DNA from: Thermococcus sp.
Lineage (GTDB): Archaea > Methanobacteriota_B > Thermococci > Thermococcales > Thermococcaceae
Direction: 5' to 3'
NCBI RefSeq assembly: GCF_026991495.1
Contig: NZ_JALXBJ010000088.1
Location: forward strand, 33,243 to 97,242
Length of the DNA stretch: 64,000 bases
Shown here: in pieces, positions 27,130 through 35,899 of the stretch
How positions within the stretch are numbered: position 1 is the first letter of the stretch
How the letters are laid out: each line of letters starts with the position of its first letter
The notes under the pieces: model-generated
Database searches by the model: none
Told to the model about the DNA's origin: nothing
The model's input: only the letters and a program-made list of their open reading frames with translations
Translations under genes and position numbers: made by a program

Positions 27130-29259
27130 CTACCTGTACCTGCCCTCGAGCTGCATCTGCCTTATCCTCGCGGTCAGGCCCCTCTTGGGGACGGTGTCCT
27201 CGCTCAGAACCTCGCCGGTTCTCGTGTCTATCCTCGCGTAGTAGAGCCTGTCCCTCCCGGAGACCTTTATGTGAACGTAGTTCCTGTCCTTGTAATGGGT
27301 CAGCCTCTCGGTACGCGGGCTCTCCTCGTTGTACTTCTCCCTCAGCCTCTTGTGGTACTCCTCCTCTATTGCCCTCTCCGTCAGCTCCGACTCCACCTTC
27401 AGGAGCTCCCCGGTGCCCCTTGCGAGCACGAGCTTCCCAACCTTCCGGACGCCGATGAAGGTTGCGACCCAGTCGTTCCTCAGCTCGATCCCCTCGACCC
27501 TCGCCTCAGGGTCGATCTCCCTCGCCCTCTCCTCAGCTATCTTCTCCGCAAGCTGACGCCGCAGTATCCTGTCCTCCTCCTCAATCGTCTTTCCGTCCTT
27601 GCTCAGCCTCAACCTAACCTCACTGGTCTCGTCTATGGCGCTTACGATGTACTCGTCCTTCGATTCCGAGATCGAGACGATCTCATATCCCGGGTACCTC
27701 TCCTTAACGAGCTCCCGCGCCTTCTTCTCGGATACCTCAACGAGGTAGTCGAGGACTTCCCCGGTCTTTCCGTCTATCTTAACAACCGCCCTGCCGTCCT
27801 CGCCGGTCAGTTCGAGTTCGAGGTACTTGTGGTTGACGACGCGATACGAGTCCAGCGTGACGTCGGATATCGGGAAGTTCCGAATAACCGTCTCCCTCGC
27901 CCTCACAAAGGCTATGTTCGGGGCGGGAAGGCGGCCGGCCTCTTCCACTTTTCCGTTCCTCAGATCTACCTTCACGACCTTTACAGCACCGCCAACGAGG
28001 ACGTCAGCCGTGGCTGTCTTCTTATCCCTATCAACGCCCAGCACCTTCCCAGTCGGGAAAGCCTCTCTGAGAAGGGCCTCAAGGGCCTCCTCCGTCATCT
28101 CGGTCTGAACGCCCAGGAGCCTCCCGGTGTAGGGATTAAACGCCATCAGGAAGGAGAACCTCTCCGTCCGCCCCCTCAGCTTGATCTTCTTCTGGCCCTT
28201 CTCCATCTCCACCTCAACCGGCCCCTCCCCCGTCTCCTCCTTGAGTATCTCCCTTGCCTTCCCCATGAAGTAGGCCTCGGGGAGGGGCTCAACTTCGACG
28301 CTCATCTCCATCTTTTTCAGATCTACCTCGCCCTCGGCTTCGTTGTCGCCGATTTTAAGCTTTAGAAGGGCCCTTTCCGGGATGTAGACCTTCCTGAGCT
28401 CGACGATTGTCACCCTGTTCTCGTTCACGGAGAAAGTTCTTGAGGCGAGGTTCTTCAGGAGCACGACTGCATCGGTCGCGGAGATGGGCCTCTTCACCTC
28501 AACCCCGGTTGCCTTCACCCTTGAAGTGTCTTTGATCAGGGCCTTTTTTACGGCGCGGGAGAGCTTCTCGTCCTCACTCCCCTTCAGAACGATATCATCG
28601 GGGGAGAAAACAACTGCCCTGCCCCTCTCCTCGCTCCCATCAATACTCCAGGAGATCACGTAGGCCTCCCTGAGCTCGACCTTCAGTGATTCAAGCTCAA
28701 CCTCCCTGGGCTCCACGGGGTATTTGGAGGCGATGTACCGGGAGACCCGCTTCATAAGCTCATCGGCTGAGAAATCGAAGAGCAGCGGGGCATCAAGCTC
28801 TATCTCCTCCGGCTTCTCCTCCCCCTTTTCCTCCCCTCCAACTTCCGCGGCGGCCTCTTTGAGCCCCTCCGGGACCCCTATCGAGTACTTGTTGAAGATG
28901 GAGGCGAGCTTTTCGCCGTCCCAGACCGTCACCTTCCCCCGGTAGTTCTCACTCACGAGGGGCCCTACATCACGCGTGAAACCTGCTGGGGAAATCAAAA
29001 GCCCTTTATCGGCTTTCTGCTCCTTCAGGAGCCTGGCGAGGGCGCTAACGTCCTTGGGGCCGGCGAGCCCCCTCATGTGGAGTTTTACGATGAGCTTCTC
29101 CGGCCCGGCTATTGGGTCAACCCTGATAGCTACGAGGTCAAAATCAGCACCCGATGCCCTCTCGTAGTCCCTGAAGCCCATCTCCTTGAGAAGCCCGATG
29201 ATTCCATCCATGAGAGCGTCGCGGGATGCGGCCATCACGAGCTTTTGGCTCCACGTCAT
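27130..29259 (-). CDS. Mrr-like (restriction endonuclease-fold) protein with PepSY-like repeats
   Basis: The 709-residue protein has an N-terminal domain (about 5-125) like the Mrr restriction-endonuclease fold: LLKEMGFRDYERASGADFDLVAIR, then KLIVKLHMRGLAGPKDVSALARLL and KGLLISPAGFT. The usual (E/Q)xK catalytic pair is not obvious, because VKLH stands where QCK is normal, so cleavage activity is doubtful. An acidic linker follows (about 130-155). The rest contains several PepSY-like units such as EEALEALLREAFPTGKVLGV and KKARELVKERYPGYEIVSIS, each ending in a GKTGEVLD-type turn. There is no signal peptide. The ATG at 29259 follows GGTGATTACG. Function unknown. Confidence 0.8.
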   Translation of the reverse strand: MTWSQKLVMAASRDALMDGIIGLLKEMGFRDYERASGADFDLVAIRVDPIAGPEKLIVKLHMRGLAGPKDVSALARLLKEQKADKGLLISPAGFTRDVGPLVSENYRGKVTVWDGEKLASIFNKYSIGVPEGLKEAAAEVGGEEKGEEKPEEIELDAPLLFDFSADELMKRVSRYIASKYPVEPREVELESLKVELREAYVISWSIDGSEERGRAVVFSPDDIVLKGSEDEKLSRAVKKALIKDTSRVKATGVEVKRPISATDAVVLLKNLASRTFSVNENRVTIVELRKVYIPERALLKLKIGDNEAEGEVDLKKMEMSVEVEPLPEAYFMGKAREILKEETGEGPVEVEMEKGQKKIKLRGRTERFSFLMAFNPYTGRLLGVQTEMTEEALEALLREAFPTGKVLGVDRDKKTATADVLVGGAVKVVKVDLRNGKVEEAGRLPAPNIAFVRARETVIRNFPISDVTLDSYRVVNHKYLELELTGEDGRAVVKIDGKTGEVLDYLVEVSEKKARELVKERYPGYEIVSISESKDEYIVSAIDETSEVRLRLSKDGKTIEEEDRILRRQLAEKIAEERAREIDPEARVEGIELRNDWVATFIGVRKVGKLVLARGTGELLKVESELTERAIEEEYHKRLREKYNEESPRTERLTHYKDRNYVHIKVSGRDRLYYARIDTRTGEVLSEDTVPKRGLTARIRQMQLEGRYR

Positions 29260-29320
29260 CGTAATCACCACGTTGTAACTAATCCGGCGGCGTCCTATAA
29301 ATCTCTTTCTTTTCCCTGGT

Positions 29321-29351
29321 TATCACCCCGGGTGTTCGGAACTCTTTTTAA
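29321..29351 (+). promoter_or_regulatory. Glycolytic-regulator motif (TGM) and TATA box of pgk
   Basis: TATCACCCCGGGTGTTC (29321-29337) matches the Thermococcales glycolytic motif TATCAC-N5-GTGATA, bound by the TrmB-type regulator Tgr/TrmBL1, with a degenerate right half. It lies directly upstream of the TATA box CTTTTTAACA (about 29343-29351). In this family a site upstream of the TATA box is linked to activation of gluconeogenic genes, and a downstream site to repression. The placement predicts activation of pgk under gluconeogenic growth. Confidence 0.65.
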
Positions 29352-29385
29352 CATACCCTGCTCTAAAAACTACGGGTGGAACAGG

Positions 29386-30630
29386 ATGAAAAGCACCTTC
29401 AGGCTCACCGACTTCGACTTCTCCAACCGAACCGTCTTCCTGAGGGCAGACCTCAACTCACCGGTAGAGAACGGCAGGATAACCAACGACGCCCGCTTCC
29501 GGGCGGTTCTTCCGACGATCAAATACCTCCTCGACAACGGCGCGAAGCTCGTCATAGCCACCCACCAGAGCAGGCCCTACAAGGGGGACTACGTAACCAC
29601 CGAGGAGCACGCGGAGTTACTGAGCGGTCTCCTCGGTCAGGAAGTCGAGTACGTCGAGGACATCTTTGGAAGGCTCGCGAGGGAAAGGATAAGCTCGCTC
29701 AAAGCGGGAGAGGCGATAATGCTGGAAAACCTCCGCTTCTCAGCTGAGGAGGTCTTCTACAAGCCACTTGAGGACTGCGAGAGGACTTTCTTCGTGAGGA
29801 AACTCGCGCCCCTCATAGACTACGTCGTCAACGACGCCTTCGCGGCGTCTCACCGCTCACAGCCCTCTCTCGTTGGCTTTGCACGCTTGAAGCCGATGGC
29901 GATGGGATTTCTGATGGAGAAGGAGGTCAGCGCTTTGACGAGGGCCTACGAGCACGGCGAAAGCCCCAGGGTTTACGTCCTCGGAGGAGCGAAGGTCGAG
30001 GACTCGCTGAGGGTGGTCGAGAACGTCCTGAGGAAGGAGAAGGCCGACTTAATCCTAACCGGCGGTCTCGTCGGTCAGGTCTTCACCCTTGCGAAGGGCT
30101 TCAACCTCGGCGACGCGAACATAGAGTTCATGGCTAAAAAGGGCCTCCTTGAGCTCGTTGACTGGGCCGAGAGGATACTCGACGAGTTCTATCCTATGAT
30201 AAGAACCCCCGTTGACTTCGCGGTTGACTACAGGGGTGAGAGGATTGAAATTGACCTCCTCAGCGACGAGAAGAAGCTCTTAGATAAATATCCTATCCTC
30301 GACATAGGTTCGAGAACCGTCGAGAAGTACCGGGGGATACTCCTAAACGCCGGAACCATAGTTGCCAACGGCCCGATGGGGGTCTTTGAGAGGGAGGAGT
30401 TCGCCCTCGGGACGGTGGGGGTCTTTAAGGCGATCGGCGAGAGCAAAGCTTTCAGCGTCGTCGGAGGGGGGCACAGCATAGCGAGCATCTACAGGTACAA
30501 CATAACCGGGATAAGCCACGTCTCCACTGGTGGAGGGGCCATGCTCAGCTTCTTCGCGGGTGAAAAGCTTCCAGTCCTTGAGGCCTTCAGGATAAGTTAC
30601 GAGACCTTTGGCAGGAAACTCGGCGGGTAG
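29386..30630 (+). CDS. pgk: Phosphoglycerate kinase
   Basis: The enzyme interconverts 1,3-bisphosphoglycerate/ADP and 3-phosphoglycerate/ATP. The 414-residue protein has the substrate loop FLRADLNSPVENGRITNDARF, the basic patch THQSRPYKGDYVT, DAFAASHRSQPSLVGFA, the hinge VLGGAKVEDSLRV and the nucleotide site NGPMGVFEREEFALGT with GGGHSIAS. In Thermococcales, glycolytic flux bypasses this step through GAPOR or GAPN, so it works mainly in gluconeogenesis, in keeping with the upstream motif. The ATG at 29386 follows GGGTGGAACAGG; the longer frame from 29077 overlaps the divergent gene and is false. Confidence 0.97.
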   Translation: MKSTFRLTDFDFSNRTVFLRADLNSPVENGRITNDARFRAVLPTIKYLLDNGAKLVIATHQSRPYKGDYVTTEEHAELLSGLLGQEVEYVEDIFGRLARERISSLKAGEAIMLENLRFSAEEVFYKPLEDCERTFFVRKLAPLIDYVVNDAFAASHRSQPSLVGFARLKPMAMGFLMEKEVSALTRAYEHGESPRVYVLGGAKVEDSLRVVENVLRKEKADLILTGGLVGQVFTLAKGFNLGDANIEFMAKKGLLELVDWAERILDEFYPMIRTPVDFAVDYRGERIEIDLLSDEKKLLDKYPILDIGSRTVEKYRGILLNAGTIVANGPMGVFEREEFALGTVGVFKAIGESKAFSVVGGGHSIASIYRYNITGISHVSTGGGAMLSFFAGEKLPVLEAFRISYETFGRKLGG

Positions 30631-30651
30631 TCGTCTCTTTTCTTGCTCTCC

Positions 30652-31089
30652 CTAATCCTGAAGCCCGGTGCCGCCCTCAATCTTACCGCCACCGAAGTTG
30701 TTCCTTTTAAACCTCTCAACATGCTCCTTCCGGAAAACAAAGCTAAGGCCATACTTCTTCTTGAAGGGCAACGTCAAAGCGCTCTTGATGAAGGTCAGAG
30801 CGGGATGCCTTACCGGGCTTTCGGCTGGTCTCAGCGCCCCGGTCGGACAGGCCTGAACGCAGATGTAACACCTTCTGCAGGCCTCCGGGTTCTTCATGAA
30901 GGGCCTGAGGCGAACCCTGTATCCAACCCCGAAGAGGCTCACCTTCATCGGGACGACTTCCCATATTTCCCCGCTGAAAGGACACGCTGAAATGCACTCG
31001 TCGCCCCCGCCGCATATCGGGTAGTGTATGACCAGCGGGGAGGCCTCCTTCATTCTTTCGTAGTAGTCCTTCCAGTCCGGGACTTCCAT
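30652..31089 (-). CDS. 2x[4Fe-4S] ferredoxin-type protein
   Basis: The 145-residue protein has two Cys clusters: CGGGDECISACPFSGEIW (about 26-43), whose first Cys is spaced wider than in the standard motif, and CRRCYICVQACPTGAL (about 74-89), a standard CxxCxxCxxxCP. The C-terminal 50 residues are basic and Cys-free. It probably carries electrons for an unknown partner. The ATG at 31089 follows GGTGAGTGAG and overlaps the end of the PadR gene, so it is probably under PadR control. Confidence 0.88.
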   Translation of the reverse strand: MEVPDWKDYYERMKEASPLVIHYPICGGGDECISACPFSGEIWEVVPMKVSLFGVGYRVRLRPFMKNPEACRRCYICVQACPTGALRPAESPVRHPALTFIKSALTLPFKKKYGLSFVFRKEHVERFKRNNFGGGKIEGGTGLQD

Positions 31090-31090
31090 C

Positions 31091-31537
31091 TCACTCACCG
31101 AGGAGGACGAGCTTTATTCGCCTGGCGCAGTCCTTGAAGAGCTCCTCAAGCTCCCTCCGCTGGCTATCGTCAAGCTCCTCGATCCTTGAGAAGAGCTCCC
31201 TGAAGGCCTCCTTGAGTTCTTCACCGCCAAGCTCAAGGAAGAGCTTGTAGGCCCTCATCTTCCCCCTGGCCTCTTCAAGCTCAGCCCTGTGCCTCTCAAG
31301 GTATTCGAGCCCCTTCTCCGTTATCACGTAGGTCTTCCTCTCACGCTTCCCCTTCCCGGCAACTTCGATTAGTCCGCTCCTCCTGAGCGATGCAAGGATT
31401 GGGTAAACCGTCCCGGCGCTCAGCTTTACTCCGTAGAGCCTCTCCATCTCGGCCATCACGCCGTAGCCGTGGTTTGGCTCTCTAAGCAGGTCGAGGATGA
31501 CGAGCTTGAGCGTGCCCCTGACGTTGGGCTTCTCCAT
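31091..31537 (-). CDS. PadR-family transcriptional regulator
   Basis: The 148-residue protein begins with the PadR winged helix: RGTLKLVILDLLREPNHGYGVMAEMERLYG, then LSAGTVYPILASLRRSGLIEV and the wing GKRERKTYVITEKG. The C-terminal half is a helical dimerisation arm. I chose the ATG at 31537, preceded by GGTGGTTCG, because the longer frame would include the promoter and operator. PadR proteins repress their own promoters and neighbours; the repeats at 31551-31569 lie at the start of transcription. Confidence 0.92.
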   Translation of the reverse strand: MEKPNVRGTLKLVILDLLREPNHGYGVMAEMERLYGVKLSAGTVYPILASLRRSGLIEVAGKGKRERKTYVITEKGLEYLERHRAELEEARGKMRAYKLFLELGGEELKEAFRELFSRIEELDDSQRRELEELFKDCARRIKLVLLGE

Positions 31538-31550
31538 CGAACCACCCAAT

Positions 31551-31569
31551 ATATCGGGCGACATATCGG
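31551..31569. promoter_or_regulatory. Candidate PadR operator
   Basis: The heptamer ATATCGG occurs twice 12 bp apart (31551-31557 and 31563-31569), within a wider element where ATATATCG and CGACATATCG are each near palindromes. It lies between the minus-strand TATA box GCTTTTAA (about 31570-31577) and the start codon of the PadR gene. Position and repeated structure fit an autoregulatory site. Confidence 0.55.
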
Positions 31570-31630
31570 TTAAAAGCCTTTGGGTCGCCACCCTTATTAA
31601 GGTCCCGCCCAACTCCCTCAGGTGATGGGC

Positions 31631-32059
31631 ATGAGGCTGGTTCTCAAGCCACTCTTTGAGGCCGAACTGACCCCCGACTTCGCGGAAGTGATAAAGGGCA
31701 AGCTCCTCGGGAAGGATGTTAAAACCAGCGAGGAAGTTGTCATTGAGCTGATTGGAGAACTGCTCCGCTTCAAGGTTCTCTTAGCTGAGCCTTCTCCGCT
31801 CAAGGTAACGAGCTCGACGAAAATCGAGTTCTCGACCGGGAACCTCGATGCCGTCAACGTCGAGTTCGAGAAGGAAGTTGAGGACGTCATCCCCTTCGGG
31901 AAGGGCTTTGTCGTCGTCCTCGGAAACAAGGTCGTCGTGCTCTCCAAGGAGGGGCAAAAACTTTATAGCGAGGAGTTCAAGCCCCTTAAAGGAATTAGGG
32001 TAACCGAAGATTCGGTGGTGGTAATCCATGGCTCGGGCGTCAAAATCATTAGACCTTAG
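31631..32059 (+). CDS. Hypothetical protein upstream of endonuclease III
   Basis: The 142-residue cytoplasmic protein is not recognised. The first half is alpha/beta with LTPDFAEVIKGKLLGKDVKTSEEVVIELIGELLRFKV; the second half is rich in short beta strands (GFVVVLGNKVVVLSKEGQKLY) and reads like a small barrel or propeller-blade-like repeat. The ATG at 31631 follows CAGGTGATGGGC. Its last 32 nt overlap the nth gene in another frame, so translation of the two is probably coupled. A role in DNA repair is only suggested by that neighbour. Confidence 0.72.
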   Translation: MRLVLKPLFEAELTPDFAEVIKGKLLGKDVKTSEEVVIELIGELLRFKVLLAEPSPLKVTSSTKIEFSTGNLDAVNVEFEKEVEDVIPFGKGFVVVLGNKVVVLSKEGQKLYSEEFKPLKGIRVTEDSVVVIHGSGVKIIRP

Positions 32060-32741
32060 CCTTTTCACCTTCGAGGAGAGCTGGGAGGAGAAGAAGAGGA
32101 GGGCCGAGAGGATAGTCGAAATCCTCATGAAGACGCACCCCAGAGAAAAGCTCCTCATAGGCGACCCGTACAGGACCCTGATTCACTGCATAATCTCCCA
32201 GAGAATGCGCGATGAGGTCACCTACCGCGTCTGGGATGAGCTTTTTAGGAAATACAGGGACATCGAAACGATAGTAAAAACGCCCGTCGAGGAGATGCAG
32301 GAGTTCCTCAGGAAGAGGGGGGTCGGCCTCTGGAAGACGAAGGGCGAGTGGATCGTTAAAGCCTCGCGGATAATCCTCGAGAAGTACAACGGAAAGGTTC
32401 CCGACGACGTTCACGAGCTCATGAAGCTGCCCGGAATAGGGAGGAAGTGCGCCAACATAGTTTTAGCGTATGGCTTTGGGAAACAGGCGATTCCGGTTGA
32501 TACGCACGTCAACAGGATAAGCAAGCGCCTCGGTCTGGCTCCACCGAGGGTTCAGCCCGAGAAGGTCGAGGAGTACCTGCGAGAGCTCATCCCGCGGGGG
32601 AAGTGGATATACGTGAACCACGCGATGGTCGACCACGGGAGGAGCATCTGCAAGCCGATAAGACCGAGGTGCAACGAGTGTCCCCTCAGGGAGCTCTGTC
32701 CCTACGCGAAGGGACTTGTGAAGGACGAGGACATAAAATGA
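32028..32741 (+). CDS. nth: Endonuclease III (DNA glycosylase/AP lyase)
   Basis: The enzyme removes oxidised pyrimidines and nicks the abasic site. The 237-residue protein contains the helix-hairpin-helix LPGIGRKCANIVLAYGF with the catalytic Lys140, the catalytic Asp158 in IPVDTHVNR, and a C-x6-C-x2-C-x5-C [4Fe-4S] loop (Cys208, 215, 218 and 224). All key residues are present. The N-terminal 20 residues are an extension typical of archaeal members. The gene begins inside the preceding small gene. Confidence 0.96.
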   Translation: MARASKSLDLSLFTFEESWEEKKRRAERIVEILMKTHPREKLLIGDPYRTLIHCIISQRMRDEVTYRVWDELFRKYRDIETIVKTPVEEMQEFLRKRGVGLWKTKGEWIVKASRIILEKYNGKVPDDVHELMKLPGIGRKCANIVLAYGFGKQAIPVDTHVNRISKRLGLAPPRVQPEKVEEYLRELIPRGKWIYVNHAMVDHGRSICKPIRPRCNECPLRELCPYAKGLVKDEDIK

Positions 32742-32749
32742 GAAAGGAC

Positions 32750-34621
32750 TCACTGGCTTTCTAACTTTATGTCGATCAGCTTAACGTGGAGGTACGCTCC
32801 CCCTTCAAAGTTTCCGAAGGAAGCGGCTATCTCCACCGGGAACGGGAGCTCTTCGGCCAGGAGGGTGTAGCCGTTGGCCGGCCCTCCCATCCAGCTGCCG
32901 CTCCAGGTGACGTTGTAGAGCTGGAAGGTAACGGAACCGAGCTTCGTACTCCCGTCCTTCGAGACAGAATAGCCGCCTCCCGAGCCGCTCAGGGATGTTA
33001 CCTCCACGACGTCCCCGTAGACACCGCCGGCGAAGCCGTTGAAGACGTCCCATATCCCGTCGAGGGGATGGCCGCGTATCTGGGCGCCGCAGTTGGGATC
33101 CCCCTGGAAGTTTCCATCTGAGTCGATCTCGTAGCTGCAGCTCGGCCCACTGATGGTCTCCTTCGTGTAGTCCTCACCGCTCTCAAGGAGCTGGAAGACC
33201 GAGGGGACCCAGAGAACCCAGCCGGTGTACTCTCCAAGCTCGTTGGTGTAGACCCTGAAGTCGTACTCTGAGCCGTCATCGAGCTTTGCAAGGGCGTAAA
33301 CCTCGTACCCCTTGTCCAAAGCTTTGTAGCCCTTCGTGAGGGTGTAGTGGAAGTCGTTCCCGGGCAGTCTGTAGGTGATGTCGTAGGTCACCTCCCGGAC
33401 GGTATAGCTTTTTCCGTTTATCGTCAGCGGCTTTGAAGCGTCCCAGGCGAGCCTCCAGTTGTTAGAACCTCCTGAGGGGCTTTCCGTCTCTGTCTGGCTC
33501 TCGGTGCTACTCTGACTGCCCGTTTCGCCCCCGCCCTCACCGGCTGAATTCGGCTTCTCTATACTGACGTCTATCCCCGTGAACTCCCTTTCTAACTTTA
33601 TACCTTCGAGTTTGAGCCTGGAGTATCCTTTTGCTCCCGTGCTCAAGCTGGCGAAAGTGCCCTCAGTCTCTATTGGAACCGGCAGCGCCGGCGCTATCGT
33701 TGCCCTCCCCTGGAGGGTAGCCCCCATAGCGGAATAGCTCCACTTCACGTTGCTCACCCGGAAAGTCTTCCCGTCGAGGGTAACTGTTCCATCGGGCTCT
33801 ATCTTGTAGCTGTACTCCATTCCCATGAAGGAGAAGCTGTACTGGTCTTTCTTCATGAGGTCGTGGCCCTCCAAACCGCTCCAGGCTCCCGAGCCCAACA
33901 GTGCAGTCCAGGCCTGCCCGATGTACTCCCCGATGTCGCCGAGGACTGAATCCAGATCCCCCTCCTTGTAGGGGAGCTCCGAATAGCGGCCCAGCGCGGC
34001 TGGATTGCTCCAGTAGAAGTAATTGCTGCCGCTCCGGGCCTCCGCGATCACGGCCCCCCCTGTTCCCAGGGCACCCAAGTTGGGAAGCGGGTTGAGGAAC
34101 CACTGATCGGTCTCCTTGGTTCTACCCCTGACGGCTATCAGATACTCAAAGGGCCCCGTCATATTGCTGCCGTTCAGGGGGGTCATTCTCTCGTAGTAGG
34201 CGAAGAGGTTGAACTCCCCGAGGTCTTTCTTCTGCCCGTTCTCGTCCGAATAGATGTGGGTCTTGACGTAGCCCCTCCTCTTCTCTACCTCGTAGGTCTT
34301 AGTGCCCTCCGGGGTTTTGACTGTGAAGGCGTACCTGATGTAGGTGATGTAGTAGCCCTCACCGTTGACCATCACCGGATCGTAAGCGTCCCAGGGGGTC
34401 TCCCAGGTTGCCGACACAGCACCGCTGGATTCAGTGGTTTCGCTGCCTCCGCCAGCTCCAGAACTCCCGCCGCTTCCGCTGGTGGAAGAAGCACTTTCAG
34501 AGCTGCTGGAGGTAGAGGGACTCCGGAATGTGCCCCCATTGCCACCGCCAAGGCATCCGCTGGCAACAACTCCGAAAACAACAACCGCAACCAGCAATAT
34601 CGCCAAACCGGGTTTTCCCAT
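32750..34621 (-). CDS. Lipoprotein with two copies of a lipoprotein-specific domain
   Basis: The 623-residue protein starts with a lipoprotein signal (VVASGCLGGG; lipid-linked Cys23) and a Ser/Gly/Thr-rich linker (about 30-70). Two related domains follow: one from WETPWDAYDPVMVNGEGYYI (about 72-330) and one from WRLAWDASKPLTINGKSYTV (about 395-620), separated by another Ser/Thr/Gly linker. Both end with the pattern ...P(V/I)E...G..F, then Y..LKL..IKLE. The same domain is found once in the lipoprotein at 35900. It is the last of three cotranscribed lipoprotein genes. I recognise no enzyme motif; ligand binding outside the cell is a guess. Confidence 0.85.
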   Translation of the reverse strand: MGKPGLAILLVAVVVFGVVASGCLGGGNGGTFRSPSTSSSSESASSTSGSGGSSGAGGGSETTESSGAVSATWETPWDAYDPVMVNGEGYYITYIRYAFTVKTPEGTKTYEVEKRRGYVKTHIYSDENGQKKDLGEFNLFAYYERMTPLNGSNMTGPFEYLIAVRGRTKETDQWFLNPLPNLGALGTGGAVIAEARSGSNYFYWSNPAALGRYSELPYKEGDLDSVLGDIGEYIGQAWTALLGSGAWSGLEGHDLMKKDQYSFSFMGMEYSYKIEPDGTVTLDGKTFRVSNVKWSYSAMGATLQGRATIAPALPVPIETEGTFASLSTGAKGYSRLKLEGIKLEREFTGIDVSIEKPNSAGEGGGETGSQSSTESQTETESPSGGSNNWRLAWDASKPLTINGKSYTVREVTYDITYRLPGNDFHYTLTKGYKALDKGYEVYALAKLDDGSEYDFRVYTNELGEYTGWVLWVPSVFQLLESGEDYTKETISGPSCSYEIDSDGNFQGDPNCGAQIRGHPLDGIWDVFNGFAGGVYGDVVEVTSLSGSGGGYSVSKDGSTKLGSVTFQLYNVTWSGSWMGGPANGYTLLAEELPFPVEIAASFGNFEGGAYLHVKLIDIKLESQ

Positions 34622-34636
34622 ACTACCACCACCCTT

Positions 34637-35869
34637 TCAGCTTTCGTAGGCGGCCTGGTAAAGCCAAAAGCCGCCGGTGTCTCCCGATACCAGGAGAACC
34701 TTCCCATCGTTGCTGAGCCTGACGTAGCCGACCGTATCGGGCACCTCAACGCTGAAGACCTCGTGGAAGTCCTTAAGGGAGTAGCAGTGGAGGGTGTTCC
34801 CATCGCCCATGACGACGAAGTTCTCGTTGGCGAAGTAGGGGAAGCCGGGAAGGGTTCTGACCTCGGTGAGGTTCCAGGTGAGGACGGAGGCCTCCTCGAG
34901 GGGCTCGTACCTGAAGAGGTACTTCCCCGTAGGGACAAGAGTCCAGCGCATCAGCGTCGTCATCTTGAAGGTGTACCCTTCCTTCTCGGCCAGAACGTCC
35001 CCGTTAAGCGAGTAAACCCTGAGCTTCCCGTCCTCGCTCGCGAGGAGCCTGTCCTTGTAAGCTATAACGCTCCCGCTGTTGATCTCTAAGAGCCTCTCGC
35101 CCTCTTTTACCACAAGGGACTTATCGCCGATTCCAAGGACAACCACTCCCGAATCGGATACCGAGTGCAGCTCGTACTCGTCGGAGCCCAGGGTCAGCTT
35201 CTTCCCGTCGCAGTAGAGCTCCTGCTTTCCCGCGTTGGGGGTTACGAGGTAGCAGACGTGGTTTCCGCTCGGCGAGCGGGCGATATCATCGGCCACACTG
35301 CCGGCCCAGCCGTGCCTCTCCTCCCCCCTCTCTCCTTCCCAGGAATATATCCTCAGGCCGGCGAATTCAGTGTAATCTGCCAGGACGTAGGCCTCCCCGT
35401 CCTTCACGGCAACGCCATCAATAACCGGCTTAACCGGGTCTTCCCCCCGGACGTCGAAGGCGACGCTCTCACCGTCGGGTTTGACGAGGTATAGCTTCGC
35501 CCCCTCGAAGTCAACCGCCGCTGAAAGGCTCCCGTCGGGGCTCATGTCCATGAAGGGAACGCCCGAGGTCGAGGCGTTCCAGACGAGTTCCATGCTCCAC
35601 CTTTCAGGTGCCTGGGTACTCTGGGTCTCGGTGGCGTTGCCCCCCGCTGCACTTGAGCTCGGCGCGACGGTGGATGCACTGGAAGTCGTCGTGTGGGAGG
35701 GAAAGTCGGAAGTCCCAGACGGTGAGGCTGATGTCGAAGGGCCGGTACTCTGAACCATCCCGTGGGAGGTTGTTTTTCCTTCTCCCGCCCCACCGCTCAA
35801 GCAGCCGGCCGCTGCAGCCGCCGACAGGAGCAGCAGGACGATCAAAGCCGCCCCTACCCTCATGCCCAT
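34637..35869 (-). CDS. Lipoprotein with WD40-like beta-propeller
   Basis: The 410-residue protein has a lipobox AAAAGCLSGG (Cys23) and a Ser/Thr linker (about 30-90). The remainder is made of repeated four-strand blades, such as PFMDMSPDGSLSAAVDFEGAKLYLV, VADDIARSPSGNHVCYLV and GYVRLSNDGKVLLVSGDTGGFWLY, each with the SxDG turn of WD40-like propellers. It sits between the two lipoproteins with the shared domain at gaps of 15 and 30 nt, so it probably works with them on the cell surface. Relatives may bind solutes or proteins; no function can be given. Confidence 0.85.
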   Translation of the reverse strand: MGMRVGAALIVLLLLSAAAAAGCLSGGAGEGKTTSHGMVQSTGPSTSASPSGTSDFPSHTTTSSASTVAPSSSAAGGNATETQSTQAPERWSMELVWNASTSGVPFMDMSPDGSLSAAVDFEGAKLYLVKPDGESVAFDVRGEDPVKPVIDGVAVKDGEAYVLADYTEFAGLRIYSWEGERGEERHGWAGSVADDIARSPSGNHVCYLVTPNAGKQELYCDGKKLTLGSDEYELHSVSDSGVVVLGIGDKSLVVKEGERLLEINSGSVIAYKDRLLASEDGKLRVYSLNGDVLAEKEGYTFKMTTLMRWTLVPTGKYLFRYEPLEEASVLTWNLTEVRTLPGFPYFANENFVVMGDGNTLHCYSLKDFHEVFSVEVPDTVGYVRLSNDGKVLLVSGDTGGFWLYQAAYES

Positions 35870-35899
35870 CCCCTTGCGTTATTAGGAAGAAAAAAAGGC

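Noticed and set aside
29077..29385. N-terminal extension of the phosphoglycerate kinase frame
   Set aside because: It overlaps the divergent Mrr-like gene and the promoter; homologues start at the ATG at 29386.
34372..34938. 188-residue minus-strand frame overlapping two lipoprotein starts
   Set aside because: It is an alternate frame of Ser/Thr-rich linker DNA; the lipobox frames are the real genes.
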